Assembly: GCA_018384485.1 (NCBI GenBank)
Contig: JAHBAE010000049.1
Span: 1 to 34,695 of the forward strand
DNA: 34,695 nucleotides
Direction of reading: 5' to 3'
Source: Kiritimatiellia bacterium
Lineage (GTDB): Bacteria > Verrucomicrobiota > Kiritimatiellia > RFP12 > UBA1067
The notes under the pieces are model-generated. The model was not told the origin of the DNA. It ran no database searches and worked only from the letters and a program-made list of their open reading frames with translations. The translations under genes were made by a program, and so were the position numbers. Shown piece after piece: positions 25,251 through 33,602 of the stretch. Positions within the stretch are counted from its first letter, which is position 1. The number at the start of each line of letters is the position of its first letter.

Positions 25251-26833
25251 ATATTGAGGTTCGTTTCAGACCAGGGCTCCTTGCCGGCAAGAAGCGAAGG
25301 CGTCGTCATCTCGCACGGCACGGGAATGCCGAGCATCTGAAGGGCTGTAGGCGCTACGGCAGAAAGCTTCGCAAGAGGCGTAAGCCTTACGCCCGCGGCA
25401 TCGTTGGCGACATAGAAGCACTCAACGAGATTGAGCGTATGCGAAGTCTTCGTAAGGCCCGACTTGTAATCGACCATCTGCTCGGCGTTGCCGTGGTCGG
25501 CGAAAATAAGAACATGGGCATCAAGCTCCATAAGACGCGGGAGAAGCTTGCCGATGCATTCGTCGGTAACTTCAACGGCCTTTTTCGCAGCCTCTATGTC
25601 GCCCGTATGGCCAACCATATCGCAATTGGCGTAGTTTACCGCGATGAAGCCGTAGGGATTGTTTTCAAGACGCTTCAAAAGCTCATCCGTCACCGTGTAC
25701 GCATCCATCTCGGGGTGCGAGGCGAACGTCGCGGGATCAAAGCGGCTGGGAACATCAACTTGATCCTCGCCTTCGGAAGGAGTCGTGGACTTGCCGTTGA
25801 AGAAGCTCGTCACATGGCGGAACTTCTGCGTCTCGGCAATGCGAAGCTGCTTAAGCCCAGCCTTGGAAATGACCTCGCCAAGGAGATTGTCCATGCTGCC
25901 GCCCGCGCCGCCCGCGCCGAGGAGATAATCTTCAAACTCATCCCAATAGCGCGAAAAACCGAGGAACGTCACATTCGGACGGCGCGCGCGCGTGCCTGCG
26001 TAATCATCGCACACGAACGCCTGGGTAAGCTGAATCGCGCGGTCCTGACGATAGTTGGTGTGCATTACGACGTCACCATCCTGCATGCCGGCGTAGTCTC
26101 CGATTACATAGCAAGGAATATACTCGTCGGTCATAGGCGTATTGTCGGGCGTCTTGCCGGTTTCATACTCGTTTTTGACGGCCTCTTCAATCGATGCGAC
26201 ACGCTTGCCGGCGCAGTCGACGATGCACGAATACGCTGTATCGGTAAGCGCATACTTTTTAGCGCGGTCCATTCCGTAATAGCGGCCCATCGCCGTGCCG
26301 ATGACGGCGTTTCCAATGGTGGCGAGCTCCTGTTTGAGGCGGGCGATATATTCAAGCGTGGACCTGGGCGGCGTATCGCGGCCGTCGAGGAACGGATGCA
26401 CGACAATCTTCCCCTCGGGAAATTCTGCGCGGGCGCGCTTCATGAGCTTAAAGAGGTGCTCCTGATGGGCGTGAACGCCCTCATCCTGAAGAAGCCCGAA
26501 GAAATGGAACTGCGAATTGTTCTTCTTCCAGTTGGCAATGAGATTCTGCCACTTCTCGTTCTTGAAAAGATCGCCCGAGGCAAGCCCGTCGTCAATGCGC
26601 TTCAACTCCTGAACGACGATGCGCCCGGCTCCCATATTGAGGTGGCCGACTTCGGACGAACCTTGGTAGCCGTCGGGCAGGCCTACCGCCTCGCCGCAGC
26701 AATCAAGCAGGCAGTGGGGATAGCGAGCACGGATCTGATCGATGACAGGCGTCTTGGCACCGTACACGCTGTTGCCTTCTTTACGGTCATTGACGCCCCA
26801 ACCGTCGCGGATAATAAACACTACTGGTCTCAT
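25247..26833 (-). CDS. gpmI: 2,3-bisphosphoglycerate-independent phosphoglycerate mutase
   Basis: The 528-residue protein has the alkaline-phosphatase-superfamily metal site at its N-terminus (FIIRDGWG). The catalytic serine lies in GSSEVGHLNMGAGRIVVQE (S60). The later motifs HPFLDGRDTPP, GRYYGMDR and FADHGNAEQM are all present. It interconverts 3- and 2-phosphoglycerate in glycolysis, using two Mn2+. The length is normal. GGGAGG stands seven bases before the ATG. Confidence 0.97.
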   Translation of the reverse strand: MRPVVFIIRDGWGVNDRKEGNSVYGAKTPVIDQIRARYPHCLLDCCGEAVGLPDGYQGSSEVGHLNMGAGRIVVQELKRIDDGLASGDLFKNEKWQNLIANWKKNNSQFHFFGLLQDEGVHAHQEHLFKLMKRARAEFPEGKIVVHPFLDGRDTPPRSTLEYIARLKQELATIGNAVIGTAMGRYYGMDRAKKYALTDTAYSCIVDCAGKRVASIEEAVKNEYETGKTPDNTPMTDEYIPCYVIGDYAGMQDGDVVMHTNYRQDRAIQLTQAFVCDDYAGTRARRPNVTFLGFSRYWDEFEDYLLGAGGAGGSMDNLLGEVISKAGLKQLRIAETQKFRHVTSFFNGKSTTPSEGEDQVDVPSRFDPATFASHPEMDAYTVTDELLKRLENNPYGFIAVNYANCDMVGHTGDIEAAKKAVEVTDECIGKLLPRLMELDAHVLIFADHGNAEQMVDYKSGLTKTSHTLNLVECFYVANDAAGVRLTPLAKLSAVAPTALQMLGIPVPCEMTTPSLLAGKEPWSETNLNI

Positions 26834-26850
26834 TTGTTTTCCTCCCGTTT

Positions 26851-27363
26851 TTAGTTTACAGTCTTGGCCGCATCGCCCCTAAACTCCATCGCGATTTCAG
26901 GACAGGTAAAGGGATTATCATGCTTCGTGCAATTAATGCAGCCGGTATAAAGCTTATGCATCACTTTTGTTTTCGGAACTTCTACGAAACCGAGAGTCCC
27001 GAAAAATTCAGGCGCGAATGTAAGCGCCACAATTTGCCTCGGCCCGAAAGCGCGGATGCGCTCCATCACGGAATTGACGAGCCTACGCCCGACTCCCTTG
27101 CGGCGGAAAATTGTCTTCACGGCAACAGAGACAATCTCCACCGCCGCCGATTCAGGCGAGCCGATTTCAGGATGTATCTGATAAGCGGCGCAGCCAGCCA
27201 TCTCGCCATCTGCCTCGGCAACGAAGAACCTGTCAATCGATTCTACGATATTGCCGAGAGAGCGCGGAACGAGCTGATCAGAATTACGACGCACGAGCGC
27301 GTAAATGCGCTCCGCGTCTTTAAGCGTTGCGTTTCTTACCGCAATCTCGCCTGCCTCTGACAT
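26851..27363 (-). CDS. GNAT-family N-acetyltransferase, ArgA-like
   Basis: The ATG at 27363 (170 residues) is preferred over an in-frame TTG two codons earlier. The GNAT acetyl-CoA loop is FRRKGVGRRLV. GFVEVPK and a C-terminal cysteine cluster CINCTKHDNPFTCPEIAM follow. That CxxC...C end is seen in short stand-alone N-acetylglutamate synthases of arginine synthesis, so argA activity is plausible. No other arg gene is nearby, and GNAT substrates are hard to predict. It lies seven bases after the ileS stop with only a weak ribosome binding site. Confidence 0.8.
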   Translation of the reverse strand: MSEAGEIAVRNATLKDAERIYALVRRNSDQLVPRSLGNIVESIDRFFVAEADGEMAGCAAYQIHPEIGSPESAAVEIVSVAVKTIFRRKGVGRRLVNSVMERIRAFGPRQIVALTFAPEFFGTLGFVEVPKTKVMHKLYTGCINCTKHDNPFTCPEIAMEFRGDAAKTVN

Positions 27364-27370
27364 TTTCAAC

Positions 27371-30300
27371 TCAAGCCTTTTCCACTTTTATCGCCACATT
27401 ATGACCGTTGATGTCAACGGAGCCTTCGCCTTCTTCAAACGAAAGCTCAAGCGCGAGAATCTCGCCCTTGACGTAAGCGGAATGTTCTTCAAGCGCAGCT
27501 TTGAGAACACCATCGCAAGAAACGACAACCTTAATGCGCTGCGTAACCTCGAAATCGGCCTCCTTGCGCATTGACTGGACGTGGCTTACGAATTCGCGCG
27601 CGAGGCCTTCGGCGATAAGCTCAGGCGTGAGAAGAGTCTCAAGCCCTACTACCACCACGCCTTCGGAAGCGACAACGAGCCCTTCCTTCGGCGAGCGCGT
27701 GACGAGCACATCCTCGGAGGTAATCTCAACTCCTTCAATTACCTTCGTCTCTCCGCCCATAGCACCCCATTCGCCGCTGCCCATATTCGCAATCGCCGCT
27801 GCGACAGCCTTCATCTTCGATCCGCACTTTTTGCCGAGCGTCTTGAAGTTGGCCTTGAAGCTCACGTTGCAAAGCTCAGTCTCATCGGCGATGAACTCAA
27901 CGCGCTTGACGTTAAGCTCATCTTCAATAAGTTCCTCAAGCCCCTTCACATCGCCGCCCGAAAGCTTGAGTGCCGAAAGCGGCTGACGGACTTTAAGGTC
28001 GTTATCGGCCCTGAGACGGCGGCCAAGCTCCACCACTGCCTGCACATCGGCCATGCGACGCTCAAGATCGAGATCGCGCGCGGCGACATTGGCGGAGGGA
28101 AAATCGCAAAGATGCACAGACTCGGGATCGCTCGCGCCTTTGAGATTCGTGTAAATCTCTTCGGCGATAAAGGGCGTAAAGGGAGCTGCAACCTTCGCAA
28201 GCTGGACGAGAACATACCTCAAGGTGCGGTACGCGCAGAGCTTATCACCGTCGTTCGTCGACTTCCAGAAACGGCGGCGGCTGCGGCGGATGTACCAGTT
28301 GGTGAGATCTTCAATAAACTTGACGAACGGGCGGACCGACTTCTGCAAGTCATAGCCGTCCATCGCCTCGGTCACATCGGAAATGAGCGTCTCCATTGAA
28401 GAGACAATCCACCTATCAAGAACATTGTCAGACTGCGGGAATGCTACTTCTTCATCGTGGAAACCATCGACATTCGCGTAAGTGACGAAGAACGAATACG
28501 CATTCCACCATGGGATGAGCAGATCGCGCATGAGCTGCTTGACGCCGTTCTCGGAGAATTTAAGCGACTCTGCCTTCACTACAGGCGAATAGATCATGTA
28601 AAGGCGGATCGCATCGGCCCCGTACGTGTTGAGCATCAAATTAGGATCGGGATAATTCTTGAGGCGCTTCGACATCTTCTTGCCGTCTTCCGCAAGGATG
28701 AGGCCGTTTACGATGACATTCTTGTAGGGCGACTTGTCAAAAAGACATGTGCCGAGCACCATAAGGGTGTAGAACCAGCCGCGAGTCTGATCAAGGCCTT
28801 CGGCGATGAAGTCGGCGGGGAAAAAGTCGTCAATGTTTGAATGTTTGAATGTTTGAATGTTTGAATCGGCTTGCGCTCCACCGTTCGAACATTCGCTCAT
28901 TTGAACATTCTCACACTCTCCCATGTAGTGCTGCTGAGCGTACGGCATCGAGCCTGACTCAAACCAGCAATCGAGCACCTCGGGAGTCCTGTGATAAGTT
29001 TTGCCGCCCTTCCTGATGACGATTTTATCGATGAAATGCTTGTGAAGGTCGGTAACCTTCTCGCCCGAAAGCTCTTCAAGCTCCTTCACGGAGCCGATGC
29101 AAATCATATCCTCCGGATCTTCATCGTTGATCCATACGGGAATGCAGCTACCCCAGAAGCGATTGCGGGAAATATTCCAATCGCGCGCTTCCTTAAGCCA
29201 GTTGCCGAAACGCTTTTCGCCAACATACTCCGGTGTCCAATGCACAGGCGCGTTGTTTGCGGCAAGACGCTCGTGAAGATCTTCCACGCGCACATACCAC
29301 GCATCAATGGCGCGATAGATAAGGGGCGTATCAGTGCGGTCGCAGAAAGGATAAGAGTGGACTATCGTCGCCTGATGGACGAGCTTGCCCTCAGCCTTAA
29401 GAAGCTTGATAATATCCTTATCGCAATCTTTGCAGAAGCGGCCCTTAAATTCAGCAATCGCATCTGTAAACGCGCACGACTCATCGAGAGGATCGGCAAA
29501 AGCCGCAATTCCAGCCTCCTTGCAGACGCGGAAGTCATCCTCACCGTACGCGGGAGCAATATGAACTAAGCCTACGCCATCATCAGTCGTCACGTAATCG
29601 TCGTTTATGACGCGGAATGCGCCTTCCGCCTTTTTGTCGGCGAAATACGGGAAGATCGGCTCGTATTCAGAGCCTTTCAGCTCTTCGCCCTTGCCCTCCC
29701 AGACAATTTCATACATCTCTTCCTTCTTGAAAATGAAAGGAAGGCGCGCCTTTGCCATAACGTAAATGGGGCGGACATCGTCAGTCAAATCTCGCACGGC
29801 GACATAATCGAGTTTAGCGCCTGCGCAAATCGCAAGGTTGGAAGGAAGCGTCCAGGGCGTCGTCGTCCAAATGAGGAAATATAAAACGCTGCCTTCGCTC
29901 TTCGCTCTCAACTCTTCGCTCGCAACCGATGTTGCGCGAACGCGGCACGTAACCGTGGGGTCCTGCACATCCTTATAGTTGCTGCCAGCCTCAAAGTTGG
30001 AAAGCGGCGTAGAAAGCTTCCAGCTGTAAGGCATGATGCGGTGCGACTTATAGACGCGATTCTGATTCCAAAGCTGCTTGAAGACCCACCAGATAGTCTC
30101 CATGAAATCAGGGTTCATCGTCTTGTAATCGTTCTTGAAATCAACCCAACGCCCTATGCGGGTGACAGTCTTCTCCCACTCGTTGACGTATTTAAGAACC
30201 ATCGAGCGGCACTGCTCGTTGAATTTATCTACTCCGAGCGCCTTAATCTCAGGCGCCCCGGCAACGCCAAGCGCCTCCTGCGCAAGAGCCTCAATGGGAA

Positions 30301-30568
30301 GCCCGTGCGTATCCCAACCGAAACGGCGCTCAACATATTTGCCGCGCATCGTCTGATAGCGCGGAACAATATCCTTGATGATACCGGCCAGGAGATGCCC
30401 ATAATGAGGAAGCCCCGTGGCAAATGGAGGCCCGTCATAAAACGTATAACGCTCTTTATCGCGATTGCGCTCTAAAGATTTTGCAAAAGTACCACGCTCC
30501 TCCCAAACGCGAAGAATTTCCTCCTCCATTTTCGGGAAAGCAACCCTATTTGAAACTGGTTTAAACAT
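27371..30568 (-). CDS. ileS: Isoleucyl-tRNA synthetase, eukaryote-like (IleS2) type
   Basis: The 1065-residue class I synthetase has the HIGH-type motif HYGH at residues 55-58, within GPPFATGLPHYGHLLAG. The KMSKS motif reads KKMSKRLKNYP (M632), with WTTTPWTLPSNLA in the editing domain. The N-terminal text and ~1065-residue length fit the IleS2 form also found in eukaryotes, some members of which are naturally insensitive to mupirocin. Two in-frame low-complexity insertions are present, at ~213-227 and ~550-579. It is the first gene of a run with the GNAT and gpmI genes. No Shine-Dalgarno site is visible; a ~26-base leader is predicted. Confidence 0.96.
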   Translation of the reverse strand: MFKPVSNRVAFPKMEEEILRVWEERGTFAKSLERNRDKERYTFYDGPPFATGLPHYGHLLAGIIKDIVPRYQTMRGKYVERRFGWDTHGLPIEALAQEALGVAGAPEIKALGVDKFNEQCRSMVLKYVNEWEKTVTRIGRWVDFKNDYKTMNPDFMETIWWVFKQLWNQNRVYKSHRIMPYSWKLSTPLSNFEAGSNYKDVQDPTVTCRVRATSVASEELRAKSEGSVLYFLIWTTTPWTLPSNLAICAGAKLDYVAVRDLTDDVRPIYVMAKARLPFIFKKEEMYEIVWEGKGEELKGSEYEPIFPYFADKKAEGAFRVINDDYVTTDDGVGLVHIAPAYGEDDFRVCKEAGIAAFADPLDESCAFTDAIAEFKGRFCKDCDKDIIKLLKAEGKLVHQATIVHSYPFCDRTDTPLIYRAIDAWYVRVEDLHERLAANNAPVHWTPEYVGEKRFGNWLKEARDWNISRNRFWGSCIPVWINDEDPEDMICIGSVKELEELSGEKVTDLHKHFIDKIVIRKGGKTYHRTPEVLDCWFESGSMPYAQQHYMGECENVQMSECSNGGAQADSNIQTFKHSNIDDFFPADFIAEGLDQTRGWFYTLMVLGTCLFDKSPYKNVIVNGLILAEDGKKMSKRLKNYPDPNLMLNTYGADAIRLYMIYSPVVKAESLKFSENGVKQLMRDLLIPWWNAYSFFVTYANVDGFHDEEVAFPQSDNVLDRWIVSSMETLISDVTEAMDGYDLQKSVRPFVKFIEDLTNWYIRRSRRRFWKSTNDGDKLCAYRTLRYVLVQLAKVAAPFTPFIAEEIYTNLKGASDPESVHLCDFPSANVAARDLDLERRMADVQAVVELGRRLRADNDLKVRQPLSALKLSGGDVKGLEELIEDELNVKRVEFIADETELCNVSFKANFKTLGKKCGSKMKAVAAAIANMGSGEWGAMGGETKVIEGVEITSEDVLVTRSPKEGLVVASEGVVVVGLETLLTPELIAEGLAREFVSHVQSMRKEADFEVTQRIKVVVSCDGVLKAALEEHSAYVKGEILALELSFEEGEGSVDINGHNVAIKVEKA
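28832..28866. repeat. Tandem AATGTTTG repeat inside ileS
   Basis: Four perfect copies of the octamer AATGTTTG (28832-28863) lie in frame within ileS. Related inverted pieces (CGAACATTCG, TTGAACATTC) follow up to ~28915. Together they encode the residues ENVQMSECSN and then SNIQTFKHSNI, which split an otherwise conserved synthetase region. Confidence 0.9.
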
Positions 30569-30600
30569 ATTATTAGGAAATATTTATTTTTATAATGCGT

Positions 30601-30609
30601 ATTATACCA
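30601..30609 (-). promoter_or_regulatory. Extended -10 promoter of ileS
   Basis: TTTGGTATAATACGC on the minus strand lies 32 bases before the ileS ATG. The leader is A/T-rich and lacks a Shine-Dalgarno site. It faces away from the tRNA-Thr promoter, whose -10 is only 15 bases to the right, so the two promoters overlap. Confidence 0.65.
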
Positions 30610-30624
30610 AATCGTCGGAAAATA

Positions 30625-30633
30625 TGATATACT
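30625..30633 (+). promoter_or_regulatory. Extended -10 promoter of tRNA-Thr
   Basis: TGATATACT (TG-A-TATACT) stands 13 bases before the mature tRNA 5' end, predicting a ~7-base leader. The core is the same as at etfB. Confidence 0.6.
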
Positions 30634-30646
30634 ACACTTCACTGAC

Positions 30647-30729
30647 GCCGGGGTGGCACAGTGGTTGACTGCGCCTGATTTGTAATCAGGATCCGCAAGG
30701 ACGCGTCGGTTCGAATCCGACCCTCGGCT
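30647..30729 (+). tRNA. tRNA-Thr (anticodon UGU) with a long variable arm
   Basis: The acceptor is GCCGGGG/CCTCGGC with discriminator T73. The D-stem has only three pairs (GCA/TGC). The anticodon stem CCTGA/TCAGG encloses TTTGTAA, giving anticodon TGT. The T-arm is GTCGG-TTCGAAT-CCGAC. Between anticodon and T stems lie 14 bases (ATCCGCAAGGACGC) that can form a TCC-GCAA-GGA hairpin. That is type II (Ser/Leu/Tyr-like) architecture. G1-C72, C2-G71, G35 and U36 agree with known threonyl-tRNA synthetase identity elements in E. coli. CCA is not encoded directly after T73. Confidence 0.85.
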
Positions 30730-30738
30730 TACCAAAAA

Positions 30739-30771
30739 AAACGGTGATGTAACGCACCGTTTCTTTTTTTT
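30739..30771 (+). terminator. Intrinsic terminator of tRNA-Thr
   Basis: AAACGGTG and CACCGTTT form an 8-bp stem around an eight-base loop, followed by CTTTTTTTTT. It begins ten bases after the tRNA. Confidence 0.8.
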
Positions 30772-30773
30772 GC

Positions 30774-30815
30774 AAAAATAACGCCCCGCCTTTTTTCAAA
30801 GCGGGGCGTATTGCT
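30774..30815 (-). terminator. Terminator of the etf operon
   Basis: A perfect 9-bp stem, ACGCCCCGC / GCGGGGCGT, is followed on the minus strand by TATTTTTGC. It lies ~24 bases after the acyl-CoA dehydrogenase stop and back to back with the tRNA-Thr terminator. On the plus strand it is followed by ATTGCTTTT, so it may be bidirectional. Confidence 0.75.
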
Positions 30816-30832
30816 TTTAGGCTATATCTTTT

Positions 30833-32563
30833 TCAGTCTTCCACCGGGGGCATGGGCGCGAGAACCTCAAACTCATCAGTTGAACCCGAATAGCCCGACA
30901 TGACCTTCGCAATCTCCCCGCGCACGCGGGCGAATTCGTTGGCGAGCCAGAAATTGAGCGCGGCCTTCTTGTTGGGATACTTCTCAGACATTTTAAAGAA
31001 CAGAGCCGTAACAATAAGCGCGATTCCTGCATCAACAAGCTTGCGAGCGGAAAGATCAAGATAAGTCTTGGCATCTTCTCTGCCCTTGACATATGCGATA
31101 GCATCGTCAAGCTCCTTCAAAAGAGCCGACATGCGCGGATGCTCGGGAGACCATCCTGCTCCAAGAATATCTTCAATGACGGTTGCGACAAGCCCGCCCG
31201 TCACACCGGCTATAGCCGCCACGACCTGCAGCTGGGATGTGCCCTCGTAAATCGTGGTGATGCGACTATCGCGAAGATACCTCTCGCAAGGATAATCCTT
31301 CATAAAGCCGGAACCTCCGAGAACGGCTATCGCGCCCTGCGCATTGCGCATGGACATTTCAGAGCCGTAGTACTTGGCCATCGGCGTAAGCATCTTATTG
31401 AAGGCTGCAACCTTCTTAAGACGCGCGCGCACATTCTGCGCCTCGGGAGTGCCTTTAAGAGACTCGAATTTTTTCGTAAGTCCAGTTTCAAGGTCGACAT
31501 TCTTCGCCGAGTAGTACGTCAAGAGGCGCGAGGCCTGAAGCTCAACAGACATAGTCGACATAAGCTCTCTGAGAGCGGGGAAGTTGTCGATGGTAACGCC
31601 GAACTGTTTACGCGAGGCGGCGTAGTCGCGCGCGGCGCGGTAGGCAGCCTCGCCAATGCCCGTACCTTGCGCGGCGATACCCATTCGCGCGCCGTTCATA
31701 AGCGCCATTACATACGTGATAAGCCCGCGCTTTCTAAGCCCGATGAGCTTTGCGGGAGCATCGGTAAAGACCATCTCGCACGTAGGAGAGCCGTGGATGC
31801 CAAGCTTGTTTTCAAGGCGACGCACCTTCACCCAAGGCCCCTTCTCAACGAGAAGGCAGCTTAAGCCGCGCCCATCGCTGAACTCAGGCTCCGTGCGGGC
31901 GAGGACGAGAAGCACTTCGCCGCAGCCGTTCGTGATGAAGCGCTTAACGCCATTGACGCGCCAAACTCCGTTTTCGTCGAGCGCGGCAGTCGTCTTGACA
32001 GACTGAAGATCGCTTCCTGCGTCAGGCTCTGTAAGAACCATCGCGCCTGTCCATTCGCCGCTAACGAGGCGAGGGACGTATTCCTTTTTAATATCTTCGT
32101 CGGCAAAGGAATTGATCGTCTCAGCAATGCCCTGAAGTCCAAAAAGGTTCATAAGCCCCGCATCTCCGCGGCTGACGATATCGTTGCATGCCGTAAGAAC
32201 GGTGCAAGGCATGTTAAGGCCGTTGAGATAATAAGGGATCGTAACGCCCATAAGGCCCGTCTTACCAAACAGCTCAATCGCCTTCGCCATCCCGGGTGCG
32301 CGCGTTACGGAGCCGTCCTCATTTAGAGTATTGCCCACGCGGTCAGTTTCTTCCGCAAGAGGAGCGATACGGTCGGACATAATCTCACCGCATAAAGATA
32401 TCGCGCGCTTATAGTTGTCGATTGCCTCTGCTGCGTCTTTCGGCGCGAAATCGTATTCTTCAGCGTACTTGAAATCTTCTTCAAGAAGCGCCGCTACCTC
32501 GCCGAGATCAAGAAAGTCTATGACGTTCTCGATATCCTTGTTATCTTTGTAGAAATTGCCCAT
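30833..32563 (-). CDS. Acyl-CoA dehydrogenase (576 aa, extended form)
   Basis: The ATG at 32563 follows GGCGAG and lies four bases after the etfA stop. Family signatures are LTEPDAGSDLQSVKTTA (FAD/substrate contact), RKQFGVTIDNFPALRELM, and TTIYEGTSQLQVVAAIAG with the expected catalytic glutamate in YEGT. Typical dehydrogenases have ~380 residues. This one has a long N-terminal helical part and ~110 extra C-terminal residues, as in the larger ~580-600-residue group. It oxidises an acyl-CoA to the enoyl-CoA and passes electrons to the EtfAB pair encoded just upstream. The chain length of its substrate is unknown. Confidence 0.93.
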   Translation of the reverse strand: MGNFYKDNKDIENVIDFLDLGEVAALLEEDFKYAEEYDFAPKDAAEAIDNYKRAISLCGEIMSDRIAPLAEETDRVGNTLNEDGSVTRAPGMAKAIELFGKTGLMGVTIPYYLNGLNMPCTVLTACNDIVSRGDAGLMNLFGLQGIAETINSFADEDIKKEYVPRLVSGEWTGAMVLTEPDAGSDLQSVKTTAALDENGVWRVNGVKRFITNGCGEVLLVLARTEPEFSDGRGLSCLLVEKGPWVKVRRLENKLGIHGSPTCEMVFTDAPAKLIGLRKRGLITYVMALMNGARMGIAAQGTGIGEAAYRAARDYAASRKQFGVTIDNFPALRELMSTMSVELQASRLLTYYSAKNVDLETGLTKKFESLKGTPEAQNVRARLKKVAAFNKMLTPMAKYYGSEMSMRNAQGAIAVLGGSGFMKDYPCERYLRDSRITTIYEGTSQLQVVAAIAGVTGGLVATVIEDILGAGWSPEHPRMSALLKELDDAIAYVKGREDAKTYLDLSARKLVDAGIALIVTALFFKMSEKYPNKKAALNFWLANEFARVRGEIAKVMSGYSGSTDEFEVLAPMPPVED

Positions 32564-32567
32564 TTTA

Positions 32568-33593
32568 TCACTCGCCTTTCGTCTTGATAGCCTTGATGAG
32601 CTTAGGAATGACGACATTCAAATCGCCAACGATACCGTAATGCGCAACCTTGAAAATTGGCGCGTCCTTATCGGTGTTGATGGCGATGATTTTCGCCGAA
32701 TCCTGCATTCCGGCAAGATGCTGCACGGCACCTGAAACACCGCAGCTAATCATAAGCGCGGGACGCACAGTGACGCCGGTCTGCCCGATCTGACGTTCGT
32801 GTTCGCAGTAGCCGAGGTCGACAGCGGCACGGCTGCCGCCGACTGCTCCTCCGAGAGCGGCTGCAAGATCGTGGAGAAGTTTAAAATTCTCCTTCGATCC
32901 AACTCCGGCGCCGCCGCAGACAATGATGCGCGAGCCTTTGAGATTGACAGACGAGACCTTGCGGACGATTTCCACGACTTCAACGGGGATTTCGACGCCG
33001 TCAAGATGGGAATCGTGCTTTACAATCTCGCCCGTGCGCCCCTCTGCACGAGGAAGCGGCTTCATAACGCCTTCACGCACAGTAGCCATCTGCGGCCAGT
33101 TGCGCGCATTTACGATCGTGGCTATGATATTGCCGCCGAACGCAGGGCGGATTTGATGGAGAACGTTTGAAAAGACCTCTTTAGTCTTTTTATCCTCGTA
33201 TTCTCCGATCTGAAGATCGGTGCAGTCGGCCGTAAGGCCGCAGCCGAGCTGCGAGGCAACAGAAGGAGCAAGATCGCGCCCCATGTGAGTGGCGCCGAAA
33301 ATGACGATCTGAGGAGAAACTTCCTTTATAAGCCCAACCATCGCATGGCGGTAAGCTTTGTTGCGGAAGACGGCAAGCCGCTCATCATCAATAAGATGAA
33401 CGATATCGGCGCCCGCCTCGAAGAGATCTTTCGCAAGAGGCTCGACAGAACTGCCCATAAGAACTGCACCGACCTTCACGCCGAGCTTGTCTGCGAGCTG
33501 ACGGGCCTTGCCGAGAAGTTCAAACGGAACTTCGGAGAGCTTGCCCTCCTCCTGCTCCGCGAATACCCAGACTTCACCTTTTGTATTCTTCAT
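32568..33593 (-). CDS. etfA: Electron transfer flavoprotein, alpha subunit
   Basis: The 341-residue protein ends with the EtfA FAD domain: RIIVCGGAGVGSKENF, GGSRAAVDLGYCEHERQIGQTG, then LMISCGVSGAVQHLAGM and INTDKDAPIFKVAHYGIVGD. The N-terminal part (EVWVFAEQEEGKLSEV) forms the subunit contact. With EtfB it carries electrons from the acyl-CoA dehydrogenase encoded downstream. AAAGGAG stands four bases before the ATG. The etfB stop lies nine bases upstream. Confidence 0.97.
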   Translation of the reverse strand: MKNTKGEVWVFAEQEEGKLSEVPFELLGKARQLADKLGVKVGAVLMGSSVEPLAKDLFEAGADIVHLIDDERLAVFRNKAYRHAMVGLIKEVSPQIVIFGATHMGRDLAPSVASQLGCGLTADCTDLQIGEYEDKKTKEVFSNVLHQIRPAFGGNIIATIVNARNWPQMATVREGVMKPLPRAEGRTGEIVKHDSHLDGVEIPVEVVEIVRKVSSVNLKGSRIIVCGGAGVGSKENFKLLHDLAAALGGAVGGSRAAVDLGYCEHERQIGQTGVTVRPALMISCGVSGAVQHLAGMQDSAKIIAINTDKDAPIFKVAHYGIVGDLNVVIPKLIKAIKTKGE

Positions 33594-33602
33594 AAAACTC
33601 CT

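Noticed and set aside
25439-26854. Long plus-strand open frame (471 codons) opposite gpmI
   Set aside because: It is exactly antisense to a clearly conserved gene and has no domain, no ribosome binding site and shadow-type composition.
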